Shown here: one piece after another, positions 19,343 to 29,032 of the stretch
How the letters are laid out: every line of letters begins with the position of its first letter
How positions within the stretch are numbered: position 1 is the stretch's first letter
Made by a program: the position numbers and the translations under genes
Notes under the pieces: model-generated
Told to the model about the DNA's origin: nothing
The model's database searches: none
The model's input: only the letters and a program-made list of their open reading frames with translations
Assembly (NCBI GenBank): GCA_024762835.1
Contig: JANTGP010000004.1
Coordinates: 1-47,899 of the forward strand
Direction: 5' to 3'
Source: Bacteroidota bacterium
Lineage (GTDB): Bacteria > Bacteroidota > Bacteroidia > Bacteroidales > M50B96
Length of the DNA: 47,899 nucleotides

Positions 19343-19972
19343 ATGGAATTATCAGTATATAATAAATCCGGTGAAGATACCGGACGTAAAGTTCAATTAA
19401 ACGAGAAAATCTATTCAGTTGAACCTAATGATCACGCAATTTATCTTGATGTTAAGCAGTATATGGCTAATAACCGCCAAGGTACTCATAAATCCAAGGA
19501 AAGAGGAGATATCAACGGAAGTACCAGAAAGGTGAAAAAGCAAAAAGGAACCGGTACTGCTCGTATGGGCAGTATTAAGTCTCCTGTACTGAGAGGTGGA
19601 GGTAGAGCTTTTGGTCCTCGTCCACGTGATTATAGTTTTAAACTAAATAAGAAAGTGAAAGTCTTAGCTCGTAAATCAGCCTTGACTTATAAAGCTTTAG
19701 ATAATAATATTATTGTTCTCGAAGACTTCTCTTTTGACAAGCCTAAGACTAAAGATTTTGTTGCTGTAAAAAATAATTTGAAAATAGCAGATAAAAAATC
19801 ACTTTTAGTTTTATCTGAACCAAATAATAATATATATTTGTCGACCAGGAATTTACAGAGCGATAAAGTTGTATTGGTTTCAGAATTAACAACTTATGAT
19901 ATTTTGAATGCTTCAGTATTGGTAGTTGCAGAAAGCTCAATTGATGTTTTAGAGAAGAATTTTAGTAATTAG
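19343..19972 (+). CDS. rplD: 50S ribosomal protein uL4
   Basis: Lines the nascent-peptide exit tunnel through an extended loop and binds 23S rRNA domain I. It has 209 residues. The tunnel-loop signature is present ([36 protein letters not shown], then [20 protein letters not shown]). Its stop codon TAG overlaps the AGGAGGT that serves rplW, so the end of this gene doubles as the next ribosome-binding site. Confidence 0.99.
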   Translation: MELSVYNKSGEDTGRKVQLNEKIYSVEPNDHAIYLDVKQYMANNRQGTHKSKERGDINGSTRKVKKQKGTGTARMGSIKSPVLRGGGRAFGPRPRDYSFKLNKKVKVLARKSALTYKALDNNIIVLEDFSFDKPKTKDFVAVKNNLKIADKKSLLVLSEPNNNIYLSTRNLQSDKVVLVSELTTYDILNASVLVVAESSIDVLEKNFSN

Positions 19973-19977
19973 GAGGT
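19971..19977 (+). promoter_or_regulatory. Canonical Shine-Dalgarno site for rplW
   Basis: AGGAGGT lies six bases before the rplW ATG and overlaps the rplD stop codon. Bacteroidota genes rarely carry such a site, and most genes in this operon lack one. Confidence 0.75.
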
Positions 19978-19983
19978 AAAAAA

Positions 19984-20274
19984 ATGGATATTATTATAAA
20001 ACCTATTGTATCGGAAAAGATGACAATACTTGGCGAAAAGCTGAATAGATATGGCTTTATTGTCAATAAAGGAGCAAATAAGATTCAAATAAAAAAAGCT
20101 GTTGAAGACTTATATAACGTTCAGGTTAGTTCTGTGAACACTATGAGATATGGCGGAAAAGCAAAATCCAGATTTACTAAAACAGGAGTTATCTCGGGTA
20201 GGACTGCAGCATATAAAAAAGCCATGATTACTTTGGCCGAAGGTGAACAAATTGATTTTTATAGCAATATATAA
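19984..20274 (+). CDS. rplW: 50S ribosomal protein uL23
   Basis: Sits at the tunnel exit and is the docking site for trigger factor and SRP. It has 96 residues. The start [24 protein letters not shown], the [23 protein letters not shown] core and the GKAKSRFTK loop are diagnostic. It is one of only a few genes here with a strong Shine-Dalgarno sequence, six bases before the ATG. rplB follows after five bases. Confidence 0.99.
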   Translation: MDIIIKPIVSEKMTILGEKLNRYGFIVNKGANKIQIKKAVEDLYNVQVSSVNTMRYGGKAKSRFTKTGVISGRTAAYKKAMITLAEGEQIDFYSNI

Positions 20275-20279
20275 TAGTA

Positions 20280-21104
20280 ATGGCAGTAAGAAAATTAAAG
20301 CCCACAACACCAGGGCAAAGACATAAAATTGTAAGTGGTTTCTCTGACGTTACTACTTCAAAACCGGAAAAATCATTATTAGCACCTATCAAGAAATCAG
20401 GTGGACGTAATAATACCGGTAAAATGACAATGAGATATATGGGTGGTGGCCATAAGAGAAGATATAGAATTATTGACTTCATGCGCGAAAGACATGGCGT
20501 TATCGCTAAAGTTGCAAGTATAGAGTATGATCCAAACAGGACATCAAGAATTGCTTTGGTGATATATGCTGATGGAGAGAAAAGATACATTATCGCTCCA
20601 AATGGTCTTAAAGTAGGTCAGGAAATTGTTTCGGGTAAAGGTGTTGCACCTGAGGTTGGAAATACTCTTTATCTATCAGAAATTCCCTTAGGTACAGTAG
20701 TTCATAATATAGAACTTTATCCTGGTCAAGGTGCAATTTTTGCACGAAGTGCCGGATCGTATGCACAATTAATTTCTCGTGAAGGTAAATTTGCTTTATT
20801 AAAAATGCCATCAGGCGAAATTCGTAAGATTCTTATTTCATGTAAAGCTACTATTGGTGTTGTTTCAAATTCTGACCATCAACTTGAGAGATCAGGTAAA
20901 GCCGGAAGAACAAGATGGCTTGGTAGAAGACCTAGAGTAAGAGGTGTAGTTATGAACCCTGTTGATCACCCAATGGGTGGTGGTGAAGGAAGAGCCTCTG
21001 GAGGATTGCCTCGTTCAAGAAATGGTATTCCTGCAAAAGGATTTAGAACCAGAGATAAGAAGAAAGCTACAAATAAATATATTGTTGAAAGAAGAAAGAA
21101 ATAA
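20280..21104 (+). CDS. rplB: 50S ribosomal protein uL2
   Basis: Large rRNA-binding protein needed for subunit association and peptidyl-transferase activity. It has 274 residues, like E. coli (273). The C-terminal conserved segment ([18 protein letters not shown], then [21 protein letters not shown]) is intact, including the histidine in VDHPMGGG. The N-terminal OB fold has [22 protein letters not shown]. Confidence 0.99.
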   Translation: MAVRKLKPTTPGQRHKIVSGFSDVTTSKPEKSLLAPIKKSGGRNNTGKMTMRYMGGGHKRRYRIIDFMRERHGVIAKVASIEYDPNRTSRIALVIYADGEKRYIIAPNGLKVGQEIVSGKGVAPEVGNTLYLSEIPLGTVVHNIELYPGQGAIFARSAGSYAQLISREGKFALLKMPSGEIRKILISCKATIGVVSNSDHQLERSGKAGRTRWLGRRPRVRGVVMNPVDHPMGGGEGRASGGLPRSRNGIPAKGFRTRDKKKATNKYIVERRKK

Positions 21105-21123
21105 CACAGATAATTAATTAGCT

Positions 21124-21393
21124 ATGAGTAGATCATTAAAGAAGGGACCATTCATTGATTATAAATTAGAGAAAAAGGTATTCGATATGAATGATTCCGG
21201 AAAAAAATCTGTTATTAAAACATGGGCACGTCGATCAATGATTTCACCGGACTTTGTTGGACATACGATAGCCGTACATAATGGAAATAAATTTATCCCG
21301 GTATATATAACTGAAAATATGGTTGGACACAAATTAGGTGAATTTTCTCCAACAAGAACATATAGAGGTCATTCGGGGGGTAAAAAAAGATAA
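21124..21393 (+). CDS. rpsS: 30S ribosomal protein uS19
   Basis: Head protein near the A-site finger, partner of S13. It has 89 residues. The motifs [36 protein letters not shown] and the end [13 protein letters not shown] are universal for the family. It lies between rplB and rplV in the standard order. Confidence 0.99.
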   Translation: MSRSLKKGPFIDYKLEKKVFDMNDSGKKSVIKTWARRSMISPDFVGHTIAVHNGNKFIPVYITENMVGHKLGEFSPTRTYRGHSGGKKR

Positions 21394-21443
21394 CATTAGG
21401 ATAAATCCTTAAATATTACAGCAATTATACAAAATAGAATATA

Positions 21444-21872
21444 ATGGGCGCAAGAAAAAGAATTAAAGCTGAGGAAGCCAAAGAAAAAAGGAAAAAGGAA
21501 TATTTTGCCTCTTTGCGTAATTGTCCTACCTCACCACGTAAAATGCGATTAGTAGCAGATTTAGTTAGAGGAATGGAAATAAACAAAGCTTTGAATATTT
21601 TGAAATATAGCAATAAAGAAGCTTCTGCCAGAGTGGAGAAATTACTTTTATCTGCCATTGCAAACTGGCAGGCTAAAAATGAAGGTACACGCCTTGAAGA
21701 TAGCGATCTTTATATAAGTGAAATTTTTGTTGATTCAGCACGTGTTTTAAAAAGACTAAGACCTGCTCCTCAAGGAAGAGCTCACAGAATTAGAAAAAGA
21801 TCAAATCATGTAACATTGTATGTTGATAACAGAGTGTCTAATAGCGTTGAAGTTGATAGCGATAACAAATAA
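21444..21872 (+). CDS. rplV: 50S ribosomal protein uL22
   Basis: Exit-tunnel protein whose hairpin, with L4, forms the tunnel constriction. At 142 residues it is longer than E. coli (110). The extra length is a basic, charged N-terminal arm of about 20 residues ([19 protein letters not shown]) plus a short acidic tail. The core is standard: [19 protein letters not shown], then [19 protein letters not shown] in the hairpin region. Such extensions are known in Bacteroidota. Confidence 0.98.
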   Translation: MGARKRIKAEEAKEKRKKEYFASLRNCPTSPRKMRLVADLVRGMEINKALNILKYSNKEASARVEKLLLSAIANWQAKNEGTRLEDSDLYISEIFVDSARVLKRLRPAPQGRAHRIRKRSNHVTLYVDNRVSNSVEVDSDNK

Positions 21873-21879
21873 ATTGTAA

Positions 21880-22581
21880 ATGGGACAAAAAGTTAATCCG
21901 ATAGGAAATAGGCTAGGAATCATTAAAGGATGGGATTCTAATTGGTATGGTGGAAAAAACTATGCAGATAAACTTGTTGAGGATGTTAAAATTCGCAAGT
22001 ATTTAAATGTTAGACTTTCAAAAGCTAGTATTTCTAGAATAATAATTGAAAGAACTCTTAAGTTAATTACAGTTACAATTCATACAGCCAGACCCGGTAT
22101 TATTATAGGTAAAGGTGGTCAAGAAGTTGATAAACTTAAAGAAGAATTAAAAAAGATTACAAAAAAGGAAGTTCAGATTAATATATTTGAAATTAAGAGA
22201 CCTGAATTAGATGCTATTGTTGTTGGGCAGAATATTGCACGCCAGCTAGAAGGACGTGTTGCTTATCGTCGGGCAATTAAAATGGCTATTGCTTCTACCA
22301 TGAGAATGGGTGCTGAAGGAATTAAGATTCAAATATCCGGACGTCTAAATGGTGCTGAAATGGCACGATCTGAAATGTATAAAGAAGGTCGTACACCATT
22401 ACACACTCTTAGAGCAGACATAGATTATTCATTATCCGAAGCTGATACTAAAGTAGGAAAAGTTGGAGTAAAAGTCTGGATATGTAAAGGTGAAGTTTAT
22501 GGTAAACGTGATTTGTCGCCAAATGTTGGTGTCAAAGATCATAAACATTCAGGCGGAGGTTATAAAAGAAACAGAAAATAA
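21880..22581 (+). CDS. rpsC: 30S ribosomal protein uS3
   Basis: Part of the mRNA entry channel and helicase centre. It has 233 residues, the same as E. coli. The start [20 protein letters not shown] and the type II KH loop with GKGG at residues 77-80 are clear. The C-terminal domain has [20 protein letters not shown] and [13 protein letters not shown]. The usual basic end is replaced by a short GGGYKRNRK tail. Confidence 0.99.
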   Translation: MGQKVNPIGNRLGIIKGWDSNWYGGKNYADKLVEDVKIRKYLNVRLSKASISRIIIERTLKLITVTIHTARPGIIIGKGGQEVDKLKEELKKITKKEVQINIFEIKRPELDAIVVGQNIARQLEGRVAYRRAIKMAIASTMRMGAEGIKIQISGRLNGAEMARSEMYKEGRTPLHTLRADIDYSLSEADTKVGKVGVKVWICKGEVYGKRDLSPNVGVKDHKHSGGGYKRNRK

Positions 22582-22629
22582 GATTTAGTGCTGGGAATAT
22601 AGTGCAAATTGTTAAAAATCTTTCATAAG

Positions 22630-23049
22630 ATGTTACAACCAAGAAAAACAAAATTTAGGAAACAACAAAAAGGTAGAATGAAGGGGAATGCCCAAAGAGG
22701 ACATCAACTTGCATTTGGCTCTTTTGGGATAAAAGCTTTACAGGAAACGTGGATTACAGGAAGGCAAATTGAAGCAGCTCGTCAGGCTGTAACACGTTAT
22801 ATGAAACGTGAAGGTCAGATTTGGATTAGAATTTTTCCGGATAAACCTATAACAAAAAAGCCTGCTGAAGTTAGAATGGGTAAAGGTAAAGGAGCCCCTG
22901 AAATGTTTGTTGCAAGAGTATCACCGGGTAGAATTCTTTTTGAAGCCGAAGGTGTACCATTAGAAATTGCAAAAGAAGCTTTGAGACTTGCAGCTCAGAA
23001 ATTACCGATTACAACTAAGTTTATTGTTAGAAACGACTATGTCGAATAA
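22630..23049 (+). CDS. rplP: 50S ribosomal protein uL16
   Basis: Binds 23S rRNA near the A site and helps position aminoacyl-tRNA. It has 139 residues from the ATG at 22630, which begins [18 protein letters not shown] as in the family. An upstream in-frame TTG at 22609 would add seven unrelated residues and was rejected. Conserved later segments include [39 protein letters not shown] and [19 protein letters not shown]. Confidence 0.98.
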   Translation: MLQPRKTKFRKQQKGRMKGNAQRGHQLAFGSFGIKALQETWITGRQIEAARQAVTRYMKREGQIWIRIFPDKPITKKPAEVRMGKGKGAPEMFVARVSPGRILFEAEGVPLEIAKEALRLAAQKLPITTKFIVRNDYVE

Positions 23050-23062
23050 TCAATATTAAGAG

Positions 23063-23269
23063 ATGAAAAATAGTGAAATTGTTCAATTAACAGATAAGGA
23101 ACTTTTAGAAAGAGTTGAAGAAGAAAGAAATATTTTGGTTAAATTAAAAATTAATCATTCTGTTTCACCTTTAGAAAATCCTCATGGGATTAAATATTCA
23201 AGAAGAACTCTTGCAAGAATTTTAACAGAAGTTCATAAGAGAAAATTAACTAATAAATTGAACAGTTAA
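23063..23269 (+). CDS. rpmC: 50S ribosomal protein uL29
   Basis: Small two-helix protein at the tunnel exit beside L23. It has 68 residues. The signature falls in the second helix ([22 protein letters not shown]) and the first helix is [20 protein letters not shown]. It lies between rplP and rpsQ in the standard order. Confidence 0.98.
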   Translation: MKNSEIVQLTDKELLERVEEERNILVKLKINHSVSPLENPHGIKYSRRTLARILTEVHKRKLTNKLNS

Positions 23270-23280
23270 AAGATACCGTA

Positions 23281-23538
23281 ATGGAAAAGAGAAATTTGAG
23301 AAAAGAATTGGTAGGTGTTGTCATCGGCAACAAAATGGATAAGTCCATTGTCATTTCTGTAAAAAGAAAAGAGAGACATCCTATATATGGGAAATTTGTA
23401 AATAAGAGTTCAAAATTTCTTGCTCACGATGAAAATGACGATTGTAATATCGGTGATACAGTGAGAATAATGGAAACTCGTCCTTTAAGTAAAAACAAAC
23501 GATGGAGATTAGTTGAAGTCGTTGAAAGAGCTAAATAA
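23281..23538 (+). CDS. rpsQ: 30S ribosomal protein uS17
   Basis: OB-fold primary binder of the 16S rRNA 5' domain. It has 85 residues. [22 protein letters not shown] and [18 protein letters not shown], followed by [19 protein letters not shown], are family signatures. rplN starts two bases after its stop codon, so translation is probably coupled. Confidence 0.99.
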   Translation: MEKRNLRKELVGVVIGNKMDKSIVISVKRKERHPIYGKFVNKSSKFLAHDENDDCNIGDTVRIMETRPLSKNKRWRLVEVVERAK

Positions 23539-23540
23539 AA

Positions 23541-23909
23541 ATGATACAGCAAGAAAGTAGATTGTCAGTTGCCGATAATAGTGGTGCAAAAGAAGTTCTC
23601 TGCATAAGAGTATTAGGAGGCACAGGTAAAAGATATGCCAGGATTGGTGATAAAATTGTTGTTACCGTTAAAAGTGCAATTCCATCTGGTGAGGTAAAGA
23701 AAGGAACAGTTACAAGAGCTGTTGTAGTACGCACAAAAAAAGAGATTAGAAGACAAGATGGTTCTTATATCCGTTTTGACGATAATGCTTGTGTGTTGCT
23801 TAATCAAGCCGATGAGATGAGAGGAACTCGTATTTTTGGTCCTGTTGCAAGAGAATTGCGTGAAAAGCAATATATGAAAATTGTTTCTTTAGCTCCAGAG
23901 GTCTTGTAA
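23541..23909 (+). CDS. rplN: 50S ribosomal protein uL14
   Basis: Forms part of the intersubunit bridge and the binding surface for RsfS. It has 122 residues. [19 protein letters not shown], then [19 protein letters not shown], and the late motif [15 protein letters not shown] are diagnostic. It follows rpsQ by two bases. Confidence 0.99.
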   Translation: MIQQESRLSVADNSGAKEVLCIRVLGGTGKRYARIGDKIVVTVKSAIPSGEVKKGTVTRAVVVRTKKEIRRQDGSYIRFDDNACVLLNQADEMRGTRIFGPVARELREKQYMKIVSLAPEVL

Positions 23910-23926
23910 TAATAAAATAGAAAAAA

Positions 23927-24253
23927 ATGTATAAGAAATTACATATTAAAAAAGGCGATACTGTTATTGTAATTAGTGGTGAATACAAAGGACAGCAAGG
24001 TAAAGTTCTTGAAGTTATTCCAGAAAATCAACGTGCAATTGTTGAGGGAGTCAATATGGTATCAAAACATACAAAGCCAAATTCTGAAAATCCACAAGGT
24101 GGAATTATTAAGAAAGAAGCTGCAATTCATATCTCAAATATTCTTCCGGTCGATCCTTCTACAGGATCTGCTACTCGCGTCGGTCGAAAAATTGATGAGA
24201 AAACAAATAAATTAGTGCGTTACTCTAAAAAATCAGGGGAGGTGATCAAGTAA
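23927..24253 (+). CDS. rplX: 50S ribosomal protein uL24
   Basis: Assembly-initiator protein of the large subunit, KOW fold. It has 108 residues. [20 protein letters not shown] and [20 protein letters not shown] mark the KOW motif, with [19 protein letters not shown] after it. Its TAA shares one base with the rplE ATG. The codons before the stop contain a long Shine-Dalgarno sequence for rplE, so the end of this gene is under two constraints. Confidence 0.98.
   Translation: MYKKLHIKKGDTVIVISGEYKGQQGKVLEVIPENQRAIVEGVNMVSKHTKPNSENPQGGIIKKEAAIHISNILPVDPSTGSATRVGRKIDEKTNKLVRYSKKSGEVIK
24238..24247 (+). promoter_or_regulatory. Extended Shine-Dalgarno site for rplE
   Basis: GGAGGTGATC matches ten consecutive bases of the complement of the usual 16S 3' end. 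It ends five bases before the rplE ATG and lies inside the last codons of rplX. Confidence 0.75.
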
Positions 24254-24810
24254 TGGAATATACACCTAATCTTAAAACAAAGTACTACGAAGAAGTAGTG
24301 CCTGCTTTATTGAAAGAGTTTAATTACAAAAGTTCAATGCAAGTTCCAAAACTGGTAAAGATTGTTCTTAATCAGGGAGTTGGTAAAGCTATTGCTGATA
24401 AAAAACTCATTGATACATCACAAAAAGAGCTAACTTTGATATCCGGTCAAAAAGCTGTTCAAACTATATCTAAAAAGGATATATCTAATTTCAAGTTGAG
24501 AAAAAAAATGCCTATTGGTGTTAAAGTTACTTTACGAAGAAATAATATGTTTGAATTTTTAGAGCGTTTGATTTCTATTTCAATACCTCGTATCAGAGAC
24601 TTTCGTGGAATTAATTATAAATTCGACGGAAAAGGTAATTATACTCTTGGTATTAAGGAGCAAATTATATTTCCTGAAATAGAAATTGATAAGATTAATG
24701 AGATATTGGGATTGGACATAACTTTTGTTACTACTGCTAATACAGACGAAGAAGGTTATGCTCTATTAAGAGAATTTGGTTTACCATTTAAAAATATTAA
24801 AAAGAACTAG
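24253..24810 (+). CDS. rplE: 50S ribosomal protein uL5
   Basis: 5S rRNA-binding protein of the central protuberance that contacts P-site tRNA. It has 185 residues. Signatures are [16 protein letters not shown] at about residues 33-48, [19 protein letters not shown], and the [25 protein letters not shown] segment. Its ATG overlaps the rplX stop by one base. It has the strongest ribosome-binding site noted in the operon. Confidence 0.99.
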   Translation: MEYTPNLKTKYYEEVVPALLKEFNYKSSMQVPKLVKIVLNQGVGKAIADKKLIDTSQKELTLISGQKAVQTISKKDISNFKLRKKMPIGVKVTLRRNNMFEFLERLISISIPRIRDFRGINYKFDGKGNYTLGIKEQIIFPEIEIDKINEILGLDITFVTTANTDEEGYALLREFGLPFKNIKKN

Positions 24811-24813
24811 TTC

Positions 24814-25083
24814 ATGGCAAAAGAATCAATGAAAGCTCGAGAGGTTAAGCGTAAAAAGCTTATCGAAAAATATGCTGAAAAACGAGCTAAATTAAAAGCT
24901 GAGGGTGACTCTATTGGATTACAAAAATTACCCAAAAATTCTTCACCAATTCGTTACCATAATCGCTGTAAACTTACAGGTAGACCAAAAGGATACATGC
25001 GACAGTTTGGAATTAGTAGGATAACTTTTAGAGAAATGGCTTCTGCCGGTTTGATTCCCGGTGTTAAAAAAGCAAGTTGGTAA
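24814..25083 (+). CDS. rpsN: 30S ribosomal protein uS14, zinc-free type
   Basis: Head protein of the 30S subunit. It has 89 residues and one cysteine, so it is the form without a zinc ribbon. [19 protein letters not shown] begins it, and [20 protein letters not shown] with [23 protein letters not shown] ends it in the family pattern. rplE lies three bases upstream. Confidence 0.98.
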   Translation: MAKESMKAREVKRKKLIEKYAEKRAKLKAEGDSIGLQKLPKNSSPIRYHNRCKLTGRPKGYMRQFGISRITFREMASAGLIPGVKKASW

Positions 25084-25105
25084 ATAATTATTAAGAAAAA
25101 GAAAA

Positions 25106-25501
25106 ATGACAGATCCAATTGCAGATTATCTGACACGTTTAAGAAATTCAATTTTAGCCAAGCATAGAATTGTAGAGATCCCTGCTTCAAATATGAAGAA
25201 GGAATTAACAAAAATTCTTTATGATAAAGGATATATTTTAAATTATAAGTTTATTGATGATGGCGTTCAGGGTTTAATTAAAATCGCTTTGAAATATCAT
25301 CCAAAAACTAAAGTGCCTGCTATTAAATCTTTAAAGAGAATTAGTAAGCCTGGACTAAGAAAATATGTTGATACTGATAATATACCAAGAGTTCTTAATG
25401 GCTTAGGTATTGCTGTTTTATCAACTTCTCATGGCGTAATTACCGACAAAGAAGCAAGAGTGCAAAATGTTGGCGGTGAAGTATTATGTTATATTTATTA
25501 A
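25106..25501 (+). CDS. rpsH: 30S ribosomal protein uS8
   Basis: Central-domain 16S rRNA binder; in E. coli it represses the spc operon by binding mRNA near rplE. It has 131 residues. [18 protein letters not shown] at the start and [24 protein letters not shown] at the C-terminus are diagnostic. Whether the autoregulatory site exists here is not evident by eye. Confidence 0.99.
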   Translation: MTDPIADYLTRLRNSILAKHRIVEIPASNMKKELTKILYDKGYILNYKFIDDGVQGLIKIALKYHPKTKVPAIKSLKRISKPGLRKYVDTDNIPRVLNGLGIAVLSTSHGVITDKEARVQNVGGEVLCYIY

Positions 25502-25507
25502 TAATAT

Positions 25508-25515
25508 AGAAAGGA
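25508..25515 (+). promoter_or_regulatory. Shine-Dalgarno-like site for rplF
   Basis: AGAAAGGA lies six bases before the rplF ATG and matches eight bases of the usual complement to the 16S 3' end (AGAAAGGAGG). It is weaker than the rplW and rplE sites. Confidence 0.5.
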
Positions 25516-25521
25516 AAAGTA

Positions 25522-26076
25522 ATGTCACGAATAGGAAATTTATCAATTGAATTGCCTGAGAAAGTTAGCCTTACGGTAGATAAAAGTAACACCGTTACTG
25601 TAAAAGGACCTTTAGGAGAACTAACACAGGATGTAAATCCGGATATCAAAATAGAACAGAAGGACGGAGTAATAAATGTTACCAGACCAACTGACGAAAT
25701 TCGACATAAAGCAATGCATGGATTGTATAGATCATTGATTAATAATATGGTCATTGGTGTTAGCAAAGGATATACGGTACAACAAGAATTAGTTGGTGTC
25801 GGTTATAAAGCTGAGGTTAAAGGTCAACAATTGGAGCTTGTACTAGGTTATTCACATCATATAATTATTGAATTACCAAAAGAAATTAAAGTTGAAGCTA
25901 AAACAGAAAGAAGGGGTAATCCAGTTGTTACATTAACAAGTATCGACAAGCAATTGATTGGACATGTTGCTGCAAAAATTCGTTCATTACGTCCACCTGA
26001 GCCTTATAGAGGAAAAGGAATTAAGTTTGTTGGGGAAGAATTAAGAAGAAAAGCAGGTAAAACTGCAGCTAAATAA
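25522..26076 (+). CDS. rplF: 50S ribosomal protein uL6
   Basis: Located by the sarcin-ricin loop and the factor-binding site. It has 184 residues in two related domains. SRIGNLSIELPEKVSLTVDK and TVKGPLGELTQDVNPDI lie in the first, and the C-terminal PPEPYRGKGIKFVGEELRRKAGK signature in the second. An AGAAAGGA site precedes the ATG. Confidence 0.99.
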   Translation: MSRIGNLSIELPEKVSLTVDKSNTVTVKGPLGELTQDVNPDIKIEQKDGVINVTRPTDEIRHKAMHGLYRSLINNMVIGVSKGYTVQQELVGVGYKAEVKGQQLELVLGYSHHIIIELPKEIKVEAKTERRGNPVVTLTSIDKQLIGHVAAKIRSLRPPEPYRGKGIKFVGEELRRKAGKTAAK

Positions 26077-26095
26077 TATTTAAAATATAGAAGTT

Positions 26096-26455
26096 ATGGC
26101 ATTGTCAAAACTTGATAGAAGAACAAGGATAAAAAGAAGAATCAAAAAGAAGCTTAAAACTAATGCTGATATGCCTAGGTTGTCTGTATTTAGAAGTAAT
26201 AAGCAGATTTCTGTTCAGATAATTGATGATTCTGTTGGTCGTACCTTAGTTTCAGCTTCGTCTTTAAATAAAGAAATTGCTGAAAAAAGCGATATAAACA
26301 AAGTTCAACAGGCTGAGCTGGTTGGAAAATTAATTGCTGAAAAAGCAATTAAAGAGAATATTAATAATGTAGTTTTCGACCGTAATGGATATTTATATCA
26401 CGGAAGAATTAAATCTTTGGCAGAAGCCGCTAGAAAAGCAGGTTTAAAATTTTAA
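26096..26455 (+). CDS. rplR: 50S ribosomal protein uL18
   Basis: 5S rRNA binder in the central protuberance, working with L5. It has 119 residues. [29 protein letters not shown] at the N-terminus and [28 protein letters not shown] at the end are the family hallmarks. rpsE starts five bases later. Confidence 0.99.
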   Translation: MALSKLDRRTRIKRRIKKKLKTNADMPRLSVFRSNKQISVQIIDDSVGRTLVSASSLNKEIAEKSDINKVQQAELVGKLIAEKAIKENINNVVFDRNGYLYHGRIKSLAEAARKAGLKF

Positions 26456-26460
26456 TAAAT

Positions 26461-26979
26461 ATGGCTGATACAATAATAAATAAAGTTAGAACAACAGACA
26501 TCGAACTTAAGGATAGATTGGTAGGTATCAATCGTGTTACTAAAGTTACAAAAGGTGGTCGTACATTTAGTTTTTCTGCAGTTGTAGTTGTAGGTGACGA
26601 GAATGGCATAATTGGTTGGGGAAAAGGTAAAGCTAGTGAAGTAACTACTGCTATTGCCAAAGGTATTGAAACCGCTAAGAAAAACTTAATTAAAGTCCCT
26701 ATCTTAAACGGAACTATTCCTCATGAACAATTAGCTCATTATGGTGGTGCCAGAGTATTTATTAAGCCTGCATCTCAAGGTACAGGTGTAAAAGCCGGTG
26801 GTGCTATGCGTGCTGTTTTAGAGAGTGCAGGTGTAACTGATGTGTTGGCAAAATCTAAAGGTTCATCAAATGATCATAATTTGGTTAAAGCAACAATTAA
26901 GGCTTTGGTTGAATTAAGAGATGCAAATACTGTTGCTGACCATCGTGGAGTATCAATTGATAAAGTGTTTAATGGTTAA
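26461..26979 (+). CDS. rpsE: 30S ribosomal protein uS5
   Basis: Lines the mRNA entrance and influences decoding fidelity. It has 172 residues. The N-terminal double-stranded-RNA-binding fold has [40 protein letters not shown] and [14 protein letters not shown]. The C-terminal domain carries [20 protein letters not shown] and [15 protein letters not shown]. Confidence 0.99.
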   Translation: MADTIINKVRTTDIELKDRLVGINRVTKVTKGGRTFSFSAVVVVGDENGIIGWGKGKASEVTTAIAKGIETAKKNLIKVPILNGTIPHEQLAHYGGARVFIKPASQGTGVKAGGAMRAVLESAGVTDVLAKSKGSSNDHNLVKATIKALVELRDANTVADHRGVSIDKVFNG

Positions 26980-27015
26980 TACCTATTATTGGGATTAACA
27001 ATATTTGGTAAAAAT

Positions 27016-27195
27016 ATGACAAAGCTAAAGATAAAACTCATAAAGAGTAAAATAGGAAGTACACAGAGACAAAAGAAAACAATTCAAGCTCTTGGTCTTA
27101 ATAAGATTGATTCTTCTGTTGAAGTTGAAGGTACAAAGCCAATCTTAGGAATGATTGCAAAAGTTAATCATCTTGTCTCAGTTGAGGAAATATAG
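27016..27195 (+). CDS. rpmD: 50S ribosomal protein uL30
   Basis: Small ferredoxin-fold protein of the large subunit. From the ATG at 27016 it has 59 residues, exactly the usual length, starting TKLKIKLIKSKIGSTQRQKK with QALGLNKI following. The in-frame TTG at 26989 would add nine residues without homology and was rejected. Confidence 0.98.
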   Translation: MTKLKIKLIKSKIGSTQRQKKTIQALGLNKIDSSVEVEGTKPILGMIAKVNHLVSVEEI

Positions 27196-27222
27196 TAATA
27201 ACCCGAATTAGATATACAAAAA

Positions 27223-27669
27223 ATGGATTTAAGTAATTTACAACCGGCAAAAGGTTCTACAAAAAACAAAAAGAGAATTGGTCGTGGACAAGGGTCTGGA
27301 CGTGGTGGAACTTCAACTCGCGGACATAAAGGTCAAAAATCACGTTCGGGATATTCTCGTAAGATAGGTTTTGAAGGTGGTCAGATGCCTATTCAAAGAG
27401 TAGTGCCTAAATTTGGATTTAAAAATATAAATCGAAAAGAGTATAAAGGTGTTAATATTGAATCACTTCAAATGCTTGCTGATAAAAAAGGCTTAACTGC
27501 TATTAATCTCAGCGACTTAATTGATGCAGGTCTTGTGTCTAAGAAAGATTTAGTGAAAATCTTGGGCAATGGTTCGTTAACAGCCAAATTGGAAGTATCA
27601 GCACATGCATTCTCAAAATCAGCAATAACTGCTATTGAAGCAGCTCAAGGGACCATTGTAAAATTATAA
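27223..27669 (+). CDS. rplO: 50S ribosomal protein uL15
   Basis: Late-assembly protein that threads a basic extended arm through the 50S subunit. It has 148 residues. The glycine-rich N-terminus (GRGQGSGRGGTSTRGHKGQK), GFEGGQMPIQRVVPKFGF and the C-terminal HAFSKSAITAIEAAQG segment are typical. secY follows in four bases, the standard spc order. Confidence 0.99.
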   Translation: MDLSNLQPAKGSTKNKKRIGRGQGSGRGGTSTRGHKGQKSRSGYSRKIGFEGGQMPIQRVVPKFGFKNINRKEYKGVNIESLQMLADKKGLTAINLSDLIDAGLVSKKDLVKILGNGSLTAKLEVSAHAFSKSAITAIEAAQGTIVKL

Positions 27670-27673
27670 TTTC

Positions 27674-29011
27674 ATGAAAGGATTTATAGAAACCATAAAG
27701 AATATATATAAGATTGAAGATCTTCGAAGAAGACTTATTACTACTTTCGGTTTAATTTTGATTTATAGACTGGGATCTTACATTGTTATTCCCGGAGTTG
27801 ACCCGAATCAGTTAGCAAATCTTCAAAGCCAAGCTTCCGAAGGAATATTAGGTTTACTTAATATGTTTTCAGGAGGTGCATTTGGTAATGCTTCAATTTT
27901 TGCACTTGGTATTATGCCGTATATTACTGCATCTATTGTAGTTCAGTTATTAGGTATGGCTATTCCATACTTCCAACGTTTGCAGCGTGAGGGCGAAAGT
28001 GGTAGAAATAAAATAAACCAAATTACTCGTTATTTAACAGTTTTTATTCTAATCTTTCAAGCTCCGAGTTATATAACTAATTTACAAGTGCAATTACCAG
28101 CGTCAGCATTTGTTAGTAATGGTACATTCTTTTGGGTTTCATCTATCGTAATTCTTACCGCAGGTACAATGTTTATTATGTGGCTTGGTGAGCGTATAAC
28201 TGATAACGGTATCGGTAATGGTATTTCTATTATTATTATGATTGGTATTATTGCAAGATTGCCATTTGCTTTATTGGGTGAATTTAGTGCTCGTATTGAG
28301 CAAGCAGGAGGAGGCTTGGTAATGTTTCTTTTAGAAATTGTAATATTATTCCTTGTGTTTGTTGGAACTATTTTACTGGTACAAGGCACACGTCGAATTC
28401 CTGTTCAGTATGCAAAACGTATAGTTGGTAATAAGCAATATGGTGGTGTTCGTCAATATATTCCTTTAAAAGTTAATGCTGCAGGTGTAATGCCAATTAT
28501 CTTTGCTCAAGCTATTATGTTTATTCCTATGGCTTTTGCAAACTATGGAGGTGAATCAATGAGCGGTTTTGCCGCTGCTTTTTCCGATTTTACAGGTTTT
28601 TGGTATAACTTTACCTTTGGCCTTATGATTATAATATTCACTTATTTTTATACTGCTGTTACTGTTAATCCTAGCCAAATGGCTGAGGATATGAAAAGAA
28701 ATGGTGGATTTATTCCCGGTGTAAAACCCGGAAGAAAAACTGTTGAGTTTTTAGATACCGTAATGTCAAGAATTACATTACCTGGTTCTATTTTCTTGGC
28801 AATTGTTGCTATTTTACCGGCTTTTGCTATGATTGCTGGAGTAAATAATCAATTTGCTCAGTTTTTTGGTGGAACATCACTATTAATTTTGGTTGGTGTT
28901 GTGCTTGATACTTTACAGCAAATTGAAAGTCATTTATTGATGCGTCATTATGACGGATTGATGAAATCAGGAAGATTAAAAGGTAGAGCAGGCGGAAGCT
29001 CTTCTATCTAA
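27674..29011 (+). CDS. secY: Preprotein translocase subunit SecY
   Basis: Channel of the Sec translocon in the inner membrane, with SecE and SecG. It has 445 residues and about ten hydrophobic segments. The N-terminus IYKIEDLRRRLITTFGLILIYRLGSYI is typical. The plug/TM2 region has FSGGAFGNASIFALGIMPYITASI, then YFQRLQREGESGRNKINQ. The cytoplasmic loop has VQGTRRIPVQYAKR and the late motif GFIPGVKPGRKT. It is the only membrane protein in the superoperon. Unlike many bacteria, adk does not follow; map does. Confidence 0.99.
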   Translation: MKGFIETIKNIYKIEDLRRRLITTFGLILIYRLGSYIVIPGVDPNQLANLQSQASEGILGLLNMFSGGAFGNASIFALGIMPYITASIVVQLLGMAIPYFQRLQREGESGRNKINQITRYLTVFILIFQAPSYITNLQVQLPASAFVSNGTFFWVSSIVILTAGTMFIMWLGERITDNGIGNGISIIIMIGIIARLPFALLGEFSARIEQAGGGLVMFLLEIVILFLVFVGTILLVQGTRRIPVQYAKRIVGNKQYGGVRQYIPLKVNAAGVMPIIFAQAIMFIPMAFANYGGESMSGFAAAFSDFTGFWYNFTFGLMIIIFTYFYTAVTVNPSQMAEDMKRNGGFIPGVKPGRKTVEFLDTVMSRITLPGSIFLAIVAILPAFAMIAGVNNQFAQFFGGTSLLILVGVVLDTLQQIESHLLMRHYDGLMKSGRLKGRAGGSSSI

Positions 29012-29032
29012 TAGATATAATTACGTTCTTTG

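Noticed and set aside
20228-20590. Minus-strand ORF of 120 codons over rplW and rplB
   Set aside because: Antisense to two certain ribosomal protein genes; no recognisable motifs and no promoter.
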